A stretch of 53,617 nt of DNA. Source: Paenibacillus xylaniclasticus (GTDB taxonomy: Bacteria; Bacillota; Bacilli; Paenibacillales; Paenibacillaceae). Below the pieces are notes generated by a model. It ran no database searches. It had not been told where the DNA came from and saw only the letters and a program-made list of their open reading frames with translations. Positions 43,060 through 52,798 of this stretch are shown here, one piece after another. The stretch lies in NCBI RefSeq assembly GCF_004001065.1, contig NZ_BIML01000030.1, positions 1-53,617 of the forward strand. The letters run 5' to 3'. A program made the position numbers and the translations under genes. Position 1 is the stretch's first letter; the number at the start of each line of letters is the position of its first letter.

Positions 43060-44133
43060 ATGGTTAAACGCTCGTTACGCGTACATCATTTGACGGCTTT
43101 GCTGCTGGCTGCAGCACTTACGGTTACCGCATGCGGCTCCAGCGAGAAGAAAGAGCCGAAGCAATCGACTGCTGTGGAGACGCAGCCGACGATGACGGAG
43201 CCTGTGCAGTCTGAACAGACGCCTGTGTCGGCATTTACAGCACCGCTTACAGGACTTCCGGTCGAGCAGGAAGCGAAGCTTAGGCCGATTGCTGTTATGG
43301 TCAATAACTATAAGGCAGCACGACCTCAATCCGGCTTGACGCAAGCCGATGTAGTATGGGAAGCGCTTGCTGAGGGCGGCATAACGCGGCTGGTAGCCAT
43401 ATTCCAAAGCGCAACGACAACCGACCCGATCGGTCCGATTCGCAGTATTCGGCCTTATCTAATTGATATCGGCGATTCTTATCATGCTGTGCTTGTGCAT
43501 GCCGGAGCGAGCAACGATGCTTACGATATTCTTCAGCACCACGGCGGAAGAGACTATTTGGATGAAATCTCGAATGCTGGCGCCTATTACTGGCGGGACA
43601 AATCGCGCAAGGCGCCGCACAATTTGTACTCCGATCTGGGCAAAATGCGCGACGGCGCAGAGCGTAAAAAATATACGGCCGACGTACCTATTCCATCCTA
43701 TACGTTCGCTTCAGAAGGAGCGGGCACGTACGACGGAATTGCTAACACTATCGACATTAAGTTCCTGTTGGAAGATTATAAGGTCAATTACAGCTATGAT
43801 GCAGCGAAAAATGTGTATCTGCGTTCCATTAATGGAGAGGCGCATATCGATTTGAACAACAACGAGCAGTTGTCTGCCTCGAATGTCGTTGTCATCGGTG
43901 CAGATCAACAGGCCTATGACAATGTTGGACGAATGAAGGTCGATCTGTCCTCGGGCGGCAAAGCGCTGCTGTTCCAGAATGGACAAGCTGTTGCTTGTGA
44001 ATGGACGAGGCAAGGCACAGAGGCGATCCGACTGGTGAAGGACGGCAAGGAGCTGCAGTTTATTCCAGGGCACACCTACTTCCACGTCGTTCCGAATAAA
44101 CCAACCTTCGAAGATCACGTGAAATTTGGGTGA
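43060..44133 (+). CDS. yerB: DUF3048 lipoprotein (YerB family)
   Basis: The 357-residue product (ATG at 43060 after AGGTGG; the frame extends 40 codons upstream without a binding site) has a lipoprotein signal ending in LTVTAC. A Ser/Thr/Gln-rich linker is followed by the DUF3048 domain: PLTGLPVEQEAKLRPIAVMV, ADVVWEALAEGGITRLVAIF, IGPIRSIRPYLIDI and HAGASNDAYDIL. Function is unknown in the family. In B. subtilis yerB lies between purD and yerC; here the order is kept but with about 14 kb inserted before it and 4 kb after it. Confidence 0.92.
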   Translation: MVKRSLRVHHLTALLLAAALTVTACGSSEKKEPKQSTAVETQPTMTEPVQSEQTPVSAFTAPLTGLPVEQEAKLRPIAVMVNNYKAARPQSGLTQADVVWEALAEGGITRLVAIFQSATTTDPIGPIRSIRPYLIDIGDSYHAVLVHAGASNDAYDILQHHGGRDYLDEISNAGAYYWRDKSRKAPHNLYSDLGKMRDGAERKKYTADVPIPSYTFASEGAGTYDGIANTIDIKFLLEDYKVNYSYDAAKNVYLRSINGEAHIDLNNNEQLSASNVVVIGADQQAYDNVGRMKVDLSSGGKALLFQNGQAVACEWTRQGTEAIRLVKDGKELQFIPGHTYFHVVPNKPTFEDHVKFG

Positions 44134-44188
44134 ATGCACTCAATTCGGGGAAAGCTGTAAATGCATCCGTCAATCTTGCAGAAAATTG

Positions 44189-44247
44189 TTAACGCAGTGT
44201 TAAATCATTTACGAAAACTTAACATTGCCTTTCAAGCGTGTTAAGAT
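44189..44247 (+). promoter_or_regulatory. PhoP-box-like array and promoter of the DUF47-pit operon
   Basis: TTAACG (44189), TTAAAT (44200), TTTACG (44208) and TTAACA (44219) form two pairs, each with exactly 11-base spacing, the pattern of the Gram-positive Pho box (TTAACA-like repeats). The last repeat is 17 bases before TAAGAT (44242-44247), so it overlaps the -35 position. This predicts control by PhoP under phosphate limitation. Confidence 0.6.
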
Positions 44248-44302
44248 AGTGACGGCTCATGTTTACAGAAACTTCTGAATTGACGAAGGGGACTAAAGGA
44301 GC

Positions 44303-44917
44303 ATGTTATTTAAAAAGAAAGATATTTTTTTCAAAACGTTGGAAGAGATGGCGGATACACTCGTAGTCGCGGTCGAATATTTCGGTGCGAATGTCGTTAA
44401 TTTGAAGGACGTCAGCGCATTTGCTAAGAAAATGAAGGAATATGAGAAGCATTGCGACCAGTATACGCACACCATTCTGACGGAGCTGAACAAAACGTTC
44501 ATCACGCCAATCGAGCGCGAAGACATTATGGCATTGACGATATCGCTCGACGATGTGCTCGATGGCATTGAGGCGTGCGCTTCCCGTTTCGAAATGTATC
44601 AAATCAAAGAGCACGACGATTATATCGGTTTATTCGCCGATAATCTTGTTCGCTGCTCGCATCAGATTAAGAAAGCAATCTATTTGCTGACAGAGAAAAA
44701 GCTGCTTGCGATTCATGAGCCGAGCATCGCAATCAATGAACTAGAGAACCAAGCGGACGACCTGCTTCGTGTCAGCATCACGAACCTGTTCAGTAATGTG
44801 AAGGACCCAATCGAGCTCATTAAGAAGAAAGAAATTTATGAGCGACTGGAACAAACGACCGATTGCTGCGAGGACGTCGCCAACACCCTCGAGTCCATTA
44901 TTATGCGTAACAGCTAA
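44303..44917 (+). CDS. DUF47 (PhoU-like) Pit accessory protein
   Basis: This 204-residue, largely helical cytoplasmic protein starts MLFKKKDIFFKTLEEMADTL and has acidic, metal-binding-like segments (ITPIEREDIMALTISLDDVL, ELENQADDLLRVS, LEQTTDCCEDVANTLE) typical of DUF47, which is related to PhoU. These proteins are almost always encoded with a Pit phosphate transporter and are thought to modulate it. Here pit follows 26 bases later. The homologue in B. subtilis is ykaA. Confidence 0.95.
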   Translation: MLFKKKDIFFKTLEEMADTLVVAVEYFGANVVNLKDVSAFAKKMKEYEKHCDQYTHTILTELNKTFITPIEREDIMALTISLDDVLDGIEACASRFEMYQIKEHDDYIGLFADNLVRCSHQIKKAIYLLTEKKLLAIHEPSIAINELENQADDLLRVSITNLFSNVKDPIELIKKKEIYERLEQTTDCCEDVANTLESIIMRNS

Positions 44918-44943
44918 TCTACGAGGGGCAGGGCGATATTCTC

Positions 44944-45951
44944 ATGCACATAGATACAACTTATTTAATGCTCGGTATCGTTGTTTTTCTAGCGTTAGCA
45001 TTTGACTTTATTAACGGTTTCCATGATACGGCTAACGCCATTGCAACGACCGTATCAACTCGAGCACTCAAGCCGCGGGTTGCTATTCTGATGGCTTCGG
45101 CCATGAACTTCGTTGGCGCGATTCTGTTTACAGGAGTGGCGAAGACGATCGGCGGTAGCGTAGCTAATCCGCTTGTGCTCGAGAACGGGGTTGAGATCGT
45201 TATTGCGACCCTAATCTCAGCTATTGCCTGGAATTTAATTACGTGGTGGTTCGGCATTCCGTCCTCCTCCTCCCATGCGTTGATCGGCTCGCTTGCAGGC
45301 GCAGTCGTTTCAGCTGAGGGCTGGGGCAGCATTAATGCGGGCGGGTTTAAGGACATCGTCTTGGGACTGGTACTCTCGCCGCTCATTGCGTTTTCAATCG
45401 GCTTTATCGTTATGACGATATTGAAGAAAGTATTTGCTAATTTCAGTCCTCATAAGCTTAACAAAGGGTTCCGCAGCGGACAGATTCTGACAGCTGCCCT
45501 TCAGTCCTTCGCGCACGGTACGAACGATGCTCAGAAGGCGATGGGGATTATCGTATTCGCGCTTATGGCAGCGAATGTACAGGAGACGGACAACGTGCCG
45601 CTGTGGGTCAAAATATCGGCAGCGCTCGCTATGGCTCTCGGTACGTCGATCGGCGGATACAAGATCATTAAGACGATGGGGACGAAAATTTTCAAAATCG
45701 AGCCGATTAACGGCTTCGCAGCTGACGTTACATCTTATTCGGTTATTATGACCGGTACGATGCTGCACTTCCCGGTCAGCTCGACGCACGTTATTACGTC
45801 CTCGATTCTCGGCGTCGGCAGCGCGAAGCGCTTCGCCAGCGTGAAGTGGGGCATAGCCGGGAAGATCGTCATGTCTTGGATTATTACGATCCCGATCTCG
45901 TCGATCTTCGCAGCGCTTGTGTTCCAAGTGATCAAGCTGATTTTTCTATAA
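44944..45951 (+). CDS. pit: Inorganic phosphate transporter, PiT family
   Basis: This 335-residue membrane protein takes up metal-phosphate by proton (or sodium) symport. The two inverted-repeat signatures of the PiT family are present: DFINGFHDTANAIATTVSTR near the N-terminus and SFAHGTNDAQKAMGI in the middle, each with the conserved Asp; FGIPSSSSHALIG and FPVSSTHVITSS are the paired P-S-S motifs. Eight to ten hydrophobic segments are visible. It is the second gene of a two-gene operon and is followed by a terminator. Confidence 0.96.
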   Translation: MHIDTTYLMLGIVVFLALAFDFINGFHDTANAIATTVSTRALKPRVAILMASAMNFVGAILFTGVAKTIGGSVANPLVLENGVEIVIATLISAIAWNLITWWFGIPSSSSHALIGSLAGAVVSAEGWGSINAGGFKDIVLGLVLSPLIAFSIGFIVMTILKKVFANFSPHKLNKGFRSGQILTAALQSFAHGTNDAQKAMGIIVFALMAANVQETDNVPLWVKISAALAMALGTSIGGYKIIKTMGTKIFKIEPINGFAADVTSYSVIMTGTMLHFPVSSTHVITSSILGVGSAKRFASVKWGIAGKIVMSWIITIPISSIFAALVFQVIKLIFL

Positions 45952-45956
45952 TTACA

Positions 45957-46000
45957 ACAAAACCGCGTGCTCGTCCGGATGGGTGAGGTCGCGGTTTTGT
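45957..46000. terminator. Bidirectional terminator between pit and cls
   Basis: ACAAAACCGCG (45957-45967) and CGCGGTTTTGT (45990-46000) form a perfect 11-bp stem. The T-rich arm serves the plus strand and the A-rich arm becomes a T-run for the minus-strand gene ending at 46016. Confidence 0.88.
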
Positions 46001-46015
46001 GCTGCATATAGAGAT

Positions 46016-47479
46016 TTATAGAATAGGCGATAGAAGCTTGGACAACGATTCGTTGAACTTGCTCCAGGCGGAGCGGTTATTATAATCGGTTAAGGTGAAC
46101 GGCTTGCTCAGCTTGACGTCGTTCCAGTAGATGTCCTCAAGCCGCTTGGCCGTCGTTCGGTCATAGAATATCGCATTCACCTCGAAATTAAGCTGCAGGC
46201 TGCGAATGTCGAAGTTAGCTGTGCCGACCGTAGCGACAGCGCCGTCGATGACCATCATTTTGGCATGGAGGAAGCCGTTGTCATACAGGTAACATTTGAC
46301 GCCGGCTTGCAGCAGCTCGCCGACGTAGTAACGGGTCGCCCAATGAACAAACATATGATCCGCAATACTCGGAATCATAATGCGGACATCGACGCCTGAT
46401 AACGATGCAACGCGAAGGGCGTTCAGCAAGCTCTCATCGGGGACAAAATAAGGCGTCTGTACAAGGATCGTCTTCTTCGCCGTATAAATCATATGCAGCA
46501 GTGAATTTTCGATGTAGCGCCATTGATCGCTCGGCCCGCTTGCAACCAGCTGCATCGCCAGCTTCTTATCTGGTGCCAGCTCCTTGGCCGCAGGCAGGAA
46601 GAACTCTGGTCGGTGCTGGACGACTCTATGCTTCGCAAGGCTCCAGTCCATTAGAAAGAGCGACTGCAATGAAGCGACGGACTCGCCTGTAATTCGCATA
46701 TGCGTATCGCGCCAGTGGCCGAAGCGAGGGTCCAGTCCCACGTATTCGTCGCCGACATTGAACCCTCCTGTGTAGCCGATTCGGCTGTCGATTACGACAA
46801 TTTTGCGATGATTACGGTAGTTGATCCGATAGTTTAAGTAGCGGATGCGGGACGGAAAAAAGATCGCCCGTTGAGCTCCCGAAGCGTCAAATTCTTCGAA
46901 GAAGCTGTCGCTGAGCTGGTTCGAGCCGATATCGTCATAGAGCAGCCGGACATGAACCCCTTCCTTCGCCTTCGCAATTAGTGCATCGCGGATTCGGCGT
47001 CCCCACACGTCATTATTAAATATGTAATATTGCATATGAATATGGTGCTCTGCGGCGGCAATATCAGCTAACAGCCGTTCGAATTTCGCGAGCCCATCGG
47101 TGAAGAAATCGACCTCGTTGTGCAGCGTCAGCAGTGAACGCTTCGAATTGAGGTCAATTAGCTTACGGTACGGATCGATGTTGCCGTCCTCGTCGGCGGG
47201 CCAGCCTTCGGCAAGCATGCGAGCCTGTTCTGTAATGGCTGCGTTCAGCTGCTCCCGGTATCGCCGATCGAGGCGGTATAGCTTTCTTCGCCGCATATTT
47301 TGTCCAAGGAACATATATAATGCGAAACCGAGCACCGGCACGAACAGCAAAACCATCAGCCATGACCAGGTGGCTTCGACATTGCGCCGTTCCATGAAGA
47401 CGAGGACAGCCGCGAGCAAAATATTAACGGGAAGAAGCAGAAGGAGCAGGAATAAAAACAGTTCTGCAGTCCAAGTCAT
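46016..47479 (-). CDS. cls: Cardiolipin synthase
   Basis: This phospholipase D family enzyme condenses two phosphatidylglycerols to cardiolipin. I chose the ATG at 47479 (AGGAG ten bases upstream), giving 487 residues; the frame runs 14 codons further without a site. The N-terminus has two transmembrane segments (FLFLLLLLLPVNILLAAVLV and a second one), and the two HKD motifs read HRKIVVIDSRIGYTGGFN and HAKMMVIDGAVATVGTANFD. Spacing and length fit bacterial Cls. It is transcribed against pit. Confidence 0.96.
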   Translation of the reverse strand: MTWTAELFLFLLLLLLPVNILLAAVLVFMERRNVEATWSWLMVLLFVPVLGFALYMFLGQNMRRRKLYRLDRRYREQLNAAITEQARMLAEGWPADEDGNIDPYRKLIDLNSKRSLLTLHNEVDFFTDGLAKFERLLADIAAAEHHIHMQYYIFNNDVWGRRIRDALIAKAKEGVHVRLLYDDIGSNQLSDSFFEEFDASGAQRAIFFPSRIRYLNYRINYRNHRKIVVIDSRIGYTGGFNVGDEYVGLDPRFGHWRDTHMRITGESVASLQSLFLMDWSLAKHRVVQHRPEFFLPAAKELAPDKKLAMQLVASGPSDQWRYIENSLLHMIYTAKKTILVQTPYFVPDESLLNALRVASLSGVDVRIMIPSIADHMFVHWATRYYVGELLQAGVKCYLYDNGFLHAKMMVIDGAVATVGTANFDIRSLQLNFEVNAIFYDRTTAKRLEDIYWNDVKLSKPFTLTDYNNRSAWSKFNESLSKLLSPIL

Positions 47480-47584
47480 CGGTGGGACACTCCTAAGATG
47501 CGATGGGATAAGTCGTTGCATCTTGCATCTTACCTATTTTCGGTATTTGCGTCAAGAAAGATGCACAGCTCGTTGAAAATTCAA

Positions 47585-47621
47585 AATAGCGATGAAAGGC
47601 TCCTTTCCATCCATCGCTATT
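47585..47621 (-). terminator. Terminator of the YqfQ-like gene
   Basis: AATAGCGATG (47585-47594) and CATCGCTATT (47612-47621) form a perfect 10-bp stem with an inner AAAGG/CCTTT pair. On the minus strand it is followed by TTGAATTTTC. Confidence 0.7.
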
Positions 47622-47682
47622 ATGAAGGCTTGAAACGGACTGGCGTTGATGTTCCGCAACGCCGAGCAAGCGGGCTTCGCAT

Positions 47683-48243
47683 CTAGCGAGTCCGCTTGCG
47701 TGGGCGGCGTCGCGGTGTGGTGCTTGCAGCGGCGCCTTTGCCTGTGTTCGATTTGCGCCGCTTACGGCGACGACGACGGATGATCGGCTCGTCGCCATCC
47801 TCGACGGATGCTTGGGCAGATTTGTTCTCTTTCTTAAACGAGCCGAGCAGTACTTTGATTAACGGAGCCATCTGCTGCACATTCGCAACGATCTTCTGCA
47901 CCTTCGTGACGTTGCTGAGAATGCCGTCGATGCCGCCAAGCCGATCGACAACGCCCTTGAGCTCGCCAAGCTTCTCTAATGAGAATAGGCTGCCCTTATC
48001 CTTCGACGTATCTACGATTTCGGTAACGGCCGTTTCGACAGGGGGGGCAAGCGCCGTCTCCACAACATTCGGCGTGCTTACGCCGGTTGTCTTAAGGCCG
48101 GGTGCCGGGAAGCCAGGCGTTCCTCCACCCGGAAAGCCTCCCGCGAAGCCGAACGGTTCGTTGATGCCGGGAAAAGGCTGATTTTGCTGCCGAGCGTTGG
48201 GATGCGGTGGATAGCCGTTCATTGGGCCATGACGCATATTCAC
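47683..48243 (-). CDS. YqfQ-like (VrrA-type) protein with basic C-terminal tail
   Basis: The 186 residues fall into three parts: a Pro/Gly/Phe-rich N-terminus (FPGINEPFGFAGGFPGGGTP), a central helical part (LGGIDGILSNVTKVQKIVAN, QQMAPLIKVLLGSF) and a strongly basic tail (RRRRRKRRKS and RRRPRKRTR). This layout resembles YqfQ-like proteins of spore formers (B. subtilis YqfQ, B. anthracis VrrA), thought to be coat- or spore-associated; the assignment is tentative. The basic tail could bind nucleic acid or acidic polymer. Confidence 0.6.
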   Translation of the reverse strand: MNMRHGPMNGYPPHPNARQQNQPFPGINEPFGFAGGFPGGGTPGFPAPGLKTTGVSTPNVVETALAPPVETAVTEIVDTSKDKGSLFSLEKLGELKGVVDRLGGIDGILSNVTKVQKIVANVQQMAPLIKVLLGSFKKENKSAQASVEDGDEPIIRRRRRKRRKSNTGKGAAASTTPRRRPRKRTR

Positions 48244-48433
48244 TCCAGATCACAACCTTTGACGGTAGACTCTTTCCCTCTTAGTGTATGGGATAGGCGA
48301 ATATGCGGATTGGACGGATGCCCGGGTTTGGAGCTTTTCTGGGAGGAAAATAAAACGAATACCGCGCGCCTGCAGCGCCCTTCCATCCATTAAAGCGTGA
48401 ATGCGGCAATGCTTGATTATACGTAACGAACGC

Positions 48434-48462
48434 TTTACAATTGAATAGATTAGTTCTCATAC
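48434..48462 (+). promoter_or_regulatory. Probable sigma-A promoter of yerC
   Basis: TTTACA (48434-48439), a 17-base spacer and TCATAC (48457-48462). The -10 is weak. The ATG follows 19 bases later. Confidence 0.4.
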
Positions 48463-48480
48463 CTTATAGGGGTGACATGA

Positions 48481-48771
48481 ATGCAGCTAAAGAAGCTGAA
48501 CGATAAAGCGATCGACCAGCTGTTCGAAGCGGTGCTGACGCTGAAGACAGTGGAAGAGTGCTATATATTTTTCGATGATCTGTGCACGGTGAATGAGATT
48601 CAATCGCTGTCGCAGCGGCTTGAGGTTGCGCGAATGCTCGGCAAGGGCGCGACATATAATCAAATCGAAGCGGAGACAGGTGCGAGCACAGCGACGATTT
48701 CCCGGGTGAAGCGGTGTCTTAATTACGGCAACGACGGGTATAAAATGGCGCTGGAGCGTCTGGGACGATAG
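48481..48771 (+). CDS. yerC: TrpR-like YerC/YecD family DNA-binding protein
   Basis: This 96-residue helical protein has a TrpR-type helix-turn-helix: the helix LTLKTVEECYIFFDDLCTVN, then EIQSLSQRLEVARML and the recognition part YNQIEAETGASTATISRVKR. These match the YerC/YecD family of Gram-positives. Its regulatory target is not known to me. The sirohydrochlorin chelatase gene begins three bases after its stop, so a short operon yerC-chelatase-dgkB is likely. Confidence 0.93.
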   Translation: MQLKKLNDKAIDQLFEAVLTLKTVEECYIFFDDLCTVNEIQSLSQRLEVARMLGKGATYNQIEAETGASTATISRVKRCLNYGNDGYKMALERLGR

Positions 48772-48774
48772 ACG

Positions 48775-49629
48775 ATGAAGTCAACTATTGGCATACTTGT
48801 CATATCTCACGGCTCGCGAGAGAAGGAATGGGTTCGCCTCGTCGATGAAGCGGTCGCCGAAGCGGCTGAGCTGGCGGCCCGGCAGTTGGCGGCGGAGTCC
48901 GGCGGTGCTGCTGCCGATCCGCGAACGGTACGGTTCGAATCGTCGTATTTGGAGCTGGTAGAAGGAAGGCTTATTCAGGACGGAGTAAATCGGTTGGCTG
49001 CTGCGGGCGTCACCGAGATATTCGTCCTTCCCTTGTTTATCTCGTCGGGCAGCACGCATGTCGACGACATTGCCCAGTCATTCGGGTTCCCGCCGGTTAA
49101 CGAGCGCGCCGGGGAGATGGCTCCGTTCGTTGTGCCGCCGGGCATTCGGCTTACGATGGGTGAACCGATTAACGACGATCCCGAAATTGCGGAGAGGCTA
49201 TGGCATAATATACAGCAGTTGTCGTCCGATCCGGGACGCGAAGCGTTGCTGCTTATTGCGCATGGCAGCCAGGATGCAGGATTTTACGAGCGTTATCAGA
49301 ACAGCATGCAGCACTTAGCCGAGCGTGTTCGCGCACTCGGCGGCTTGGCTCGTGCACGGACGGCAATGCTGCTTCCGAACGAGGCCGGTACAGTGCTTGC
49401 GCAAATGCGAAAGGAACGGCCGGAAGAGACGGTATTGGTTGCTCCTCTTTTTATCAGCAAAGGATATTTTACGAATCAGGTTATCCCGTCTCGGCTGGCG
49501 GGTCAGGACTATCGGTATAACGGCCAGGCGCTTCTGCCGGATTCGGCAGTGTCGCGCTGGATGGTCCGGCAGTCGCTTAGCTGGCTGAACGGGTTGGAGG
49601 GTGTAGGTCATGCCGAACGGCAACATTAA
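48775..49629 (+). CDS. Sirohydrochlorin chelatase (CbiX/SirB-like, two-domain)
   Basis: The 284-residue protein contains two CbiX-type halves. Each starts with a metal-binding His motif: ISHGSREKEWVRLVDEAV near residue 10 and IAHGSQDAGFYERYQNS in the second half. Each has a conserved LPLFISSGSTHVDDI- or APLFISKGYFTNQVIP-like strand. Such chelatases insert cobalt or iron into sirohydrochlorin for cobalamin or siroheme. No other tetrapyrrole gene is near, so the metal cannot be inferred. It overlaps dgkB by 20 bases. Confidence 0.9.
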   Translation: MKSTIGILVISHGSREKEWVRLVDEAVAEAAELAARQLAAESGGAAADPRTVRFESSYLELVEGRLIQDGVNRLAAAGVTEIFVLPLFISSGSTHVDDIAQSFGFPPVNERAGEMAPFVVPPGIRLTMGEPINDDPEIAERLWHNIQQLSSDPGREALLLIAHGSQDAGFYERYQNSMQHLAERVRALGGLARARTAMLLPNEAGTVLAQMRKERPEETVLVAPLFISKGYFTNQVIPSRLAGQDYRYNGQALLPDSAVSRWMVRQSLSWLNGLEGVGHAERQH

Positions 49630-50533
49630 ACGAGCTAGATTAATCTATAATCCGACCTCAGGCCGGGAAGAAATTAAACGCCGTCTGCCGGATTTGCTGC
49701 AGCGGCTGGAGAGCGGCGGCATCGAGACGAGCTGCCATGCGACATCGGGAGAAGGAGATGCGACCAGAGCGGCGGCGGAAGCGGTCGAACGAGGCTATGA
49801 TCTTATTATCGCGGCTGGAGGCGACGGTACGCTGCATGAAGTCATCAACGGTATGTCGGAGAGACCGAACCGTCCCCCGCTTGGCATCCTGCCGCTCGGG
49901 ACGACGAATGACTTCGCGCGGGCGCTCGGCATTCCACGCAATTGGGAGTACGCCTGCGACCTTATTATTGAAGGGTATACCCGTCCGATCGACGTCGGTC
50001 TGGCGAATCAGCGTTACTTCATTAATATAGCGGGCGGCGGCTCTTTGACGGAGCTGACCTATGAGGTGCCGAGCAAGCTGAAGACGATGATCGGACAGCT
50101 CGCTTATTATATGAAGGGTTTGGAGAAAATGACCCGGCTGCGTCCGACCGAGCTTCGCATTGAGGCGCGGGGACATGAGGACATTCATGAGGAGATCATG
50201 CTCTTCCTCATCTGTAACAGCAACTCCGTCGCAGGCTTCGAGAAGCTTGCACCGGATGCGAAGCTGGATGATGGAATGTTCGACGTCGTCATTTTGCGCA
50301 AATGCAACCTGCCGGAATTTATTCGAATCGCGACGATGGCGCTGCGCGGCGAGCATTTGAACGACAATCATATCGTACATCTGCGGACGGATTATTTGAA
50401 AGTGACATCACCGGATTATGTACAGCTGAACCTCGACGGCGAGTATGGCGGAACGCTCCCGTGCACGTTCTCTATCCTGCCGTCGCACCTTAACATCTTC
50501 GTCGACGAATCGGGTGCTTCGTCTTACCGGTAG
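49610..50533 (+). CDS. dgkB: Diacylglycerol kinase (DgkB type)
   Basis: This soluble lipid kinase recycles diacylglycerol, a by-product of lipoteichoic acid synthesis, to phosphatidic acid. The 307 residues carry the kinase signature LIIAAGGDGTLHEVINGM, then LGILPLGTTNDFARALG, FINIAGGGSLTELTYEV and LDDGMFDVVIL (catalytic Asp region). GGAGGG precedes the ATG inside the chelatase gene. In B. subtilis dgkB (yerQ) is followed by rlmCD (yefA), and the same pair occurs here. Confidence 0.96.
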   Translation: MPNGNIKRARLIYNPTSGREEIKRRLPDLLQRLESGGIETSCHATSGEGDATRAAAEAVERGYDLIIAAGGDGTLHEVINGMSERPNRPPLGILPLGTTNDFARALGIPRNWEYACDLIIEGYTRPIDVGLANQRYFINIAGGGSLTELTYEVPSKLKTMIGQLAYYMKGLEKMTRLRPTELRIEARGHEDIHEEIMLFLICNSNSVAGFEKLAPDAKLDDGMFDVVILRKCNLPEFIRIATMALRGEHLNDNHIVHLRTDYLKVTSPDYVQLNLDGEYGGTLPCTFSILPSHLNIFVDESGASSYR

Positions 50534-50793
50534 TTGGTTTTAGATAAATATGGAAGAGTTACGATCGCTGTCCTGCCGCAGCGCCGTTGTCGAAGACGGC
50601 GGCGGAGGATGGCGGTTTTTGTATAAATAAACACAATGGCGCGGATGCTGTAGCCTGTAGGATTGCAGGATTGTGTGGGTCTTATGATAAGGTTGGGTAA
50701 GGAGATTATTGCAGGTTTCGCATGGAGCACGGATCTGTGATATAGCGGGATATATTGAAGGAATACGAAATTGTGAGCGGAGTGTTGGATAGG

Positions 50794-52782
50794 ATGAGCA
50801 AGAAGGGCAGGCCGTCAGCGGCGGCAGGGAACAAGGCAAAGGCCGGAGCAGGTTCGGGCTCTCAGGGTAAGCGCAAGGATTGGCGGTCTTCGCCGCGTCC
50901 GTCGGGTGAACAGCGGGAAGGCATTGGTGCAGGTGTCGGGAAGCGTAATTCTCAGCCGACCTGGAAGGCTGGTGCAGCCGCTTTTGTTGAGGGGAAGGAA
51001 TCAGTGGCAGCAGCAGGTGGTAGTGCTGGGCAAGGACGGGCGAAAGTGCAGGCCGCGGCGGCAGTGAGTAAGAATGAAGAGCATGTCGTTGACATTGTCG
51101 GCCTGACGCATGATGGCGAGGGCGTTGGCCGCGCGAACGGGTTTACGCTGTTCATTCACGGCGCGCTGCCGGGCGAGAAGGCGCTCGTCAAGGTGCTAAA
51201 GGTGAAGAAGCAGTATGGCTATGCCAAGCTGCTGCGCTTAATAGAGACAAGCCCTGATCGTGTCGCGGCGCCATGCGAAATCTTCAAGCAGTGCGGCGGC
51301 TGCCAGCTGCAGCACATGAGCTACGAAGCGCAGCTGCGCTGGAAGCGCCAGCACGTCATCGACAGCTTGACGCGGATCGGCAAGCTGCACGTTGCAGGCG
51401 AACCGGTGCGGGCAGCTCGCGCGAGCGAGGGGCAGGAGCAGGGGGTGTCTGGGGCTGTTGCGAGTGAGAGTGCAGGCGCTGGGGCATCGTCGGATGCTGC
51501 GCTGTCGTTGGAAGCTCGGTTATCGGCTGACTCGGATGTGGATGTTGCTGTTGCTAGGGTCGATGCTGGGGACGCTGCGGATGGTGCGGGCAGATTCGGC
51601 GCTGCGGCAGGTTCGGGTGCGGACGGCGGCATTGTTAGTGCAGATCCGGTTGCAGATTCCGCTACAGGTGCGGATTCCACTGCCGGTTCCAGCGCTTTGC
51701 TCCACTATCCCCTTGACTCAGGAATTATCGTACACCCGACGATTGGCATGGATGAGCCTTGGCGTTACCGCAACAAAGCGCAGGTGCCGATCGGCATGGC
51801 CGTTGCCGACTTGGAGGACGGTGCGGCGGGCGGCTTGATCGGCGGCTTCTACGCCCAGGGCAGCCATCGCATCATTAACATGGATTCATGCTTGATTCAG
51901 CATGAGCGCAATGACGACGTCGTTCGGCTGATCAAGCGGCTCGGGACGGAGCTCGGCATTACCGCCTATGACGAGGCAACTGGCCGCGGCCTGCTTCGCC
52001 ACGTCGTCGTTCGGACTGGCTTCGTCACCGGCGAAGTGATGGTCGTCCTCGTCACGAACGGTGCTCATATTCCGCATAAGGACCAGTGGATCGCAGGCAT
52101 TCGCGCTGCGCTGCCGGACGTGTGCAGCATTGTGCAAAATATTAACACGCGCAATACGAACGTTATTTTTGGCGAGGAAACGAGGACGCTTTGGGGTAGT
52201 GATGTTATCTATGATGAGCTAGACGGGATTCGTTTTGCCATCTCGGCGCGTTCCTTCTATCAAGTGAATCCGGAGCAGACCGTCACTCTCTACCGCAAAG
52301 CGGTCGAGTATGCGGGATTGACGGGTGAAGAGACCGTCATCGACGCTTATTGCGGCATCGGCACTATCTCGCTGTTCCTTGCTCGGCAGGCAGGCCGCGT
52401 GTATGGTGTCGAGGTTGTGCCTGAAGCGATCGAGGACGCGAAGCGGAACGCTTCGCTTAATGGGATCGCCAACGCCGAGTTCGAGGCCGGCTTGTCCGAG
52501 GTCGTCATCCCTCGCTGGCGTGAAGAGGGCATCACCGCCGACGTCATCGTTGTCGACCCTCCTCGCAAAGGCTGCGACCCCGCGCTCCTCGACACGATTA
52601 TACGTATGAAGCCGGAGCGGGTTGTGTACGTGTCGTGTAATCCGTCGACACTGGCTCGGGATTTGCGTGTGCTGGAGGATGGCGGGTACAGAACAGTGGA
52701 GGTGCAGCCGGTGGATATGTTTCCGCATACGGTGCATGTGGAGTGTTGTTCACTGTTAATTTGGAACGGAAATAACGAATGA
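50794..52782 (+). CDS. rlmD: 23S rRNA (uracil-C5)-methyltransferase, RlmD/RlmCD family, with low-complexity insertions
   Basis: It methylates uridine of 23S rRNA using SAM. I chose the ATG at 50794; a TTG 13 codons upstream has a poor site. The 662 residues are about 190 longer than the usual 455-475. The excess is an Ala/Gly/Lys-rich N-terminal extension (residues 1-93) and an Ala/Asp/Ser/Gly-rich insert (about 207-303) in place of a short loop. The core is intact: TRAM domain ([15 protein letters not shown]), 4Fe-4S ligands ([13 protein letters not shown]), SAM loop [28 protein letters not shown] and the catalytic cysteine in [14 protein letters not shown]. Confidence 0.95.
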   Translation: MSKKGRPSAAAGNKAKAGAGSGSQGKRKDWRSSPRPSGEQREGIGAGVGKRNSQPTWKAGAAAFVEGKESVAAAGGSAGQGRAKVQAAAAVSKNEEHVVDIVGLTHDGEGVGRANGFTLFIHGALPGEKALVKVLKVKKQYGYAKLLRLIETSPDRVAAPCEIFKQCGGCQLQHMSYEAQLRWKRQHVIDSLTRIGKLHVAGEPVRAARASEGQEQGVSGAVASESAGAGASSDAALSLEARLSADSDVDVAVARVDAGDAADGAGRFGAAAGSGADGGIVSADPVADSATGADSTAGSSALLHYPLDSGIIVHPTIGMDEPWRYRNKAQVPIGMAVADLEDGAAGGLIGGFYAQGSHRIINMDSCLIQHERNDDVVRLIKRLGTELGITAYDEATGRGLLRHVVVRTGFVTGEVMVVLVTNGAHIPHKDQWIAGIRAALPDVCSIVQNINTRNTNVIFGEETRTLWGSDVIYDELDGIRFAISARSFYQVNPEQTVTLYRKAVEYAGLTGEETVIDAYCGIGTISLFLARQAGRVYGVEVVPEAIEDAKRNASLNGIANAEFEAGLSEVVIPRWREEGITADVIVVDPPRKGCDPALLDTIIRMKPERVVYVSCNPSTLARDLRVLEDGGYRTVEVQPVDMFPHTVHVECCSLLIWNGNNE

Positions 52783-52798
52783 GAAGTTAATGTGGGAT

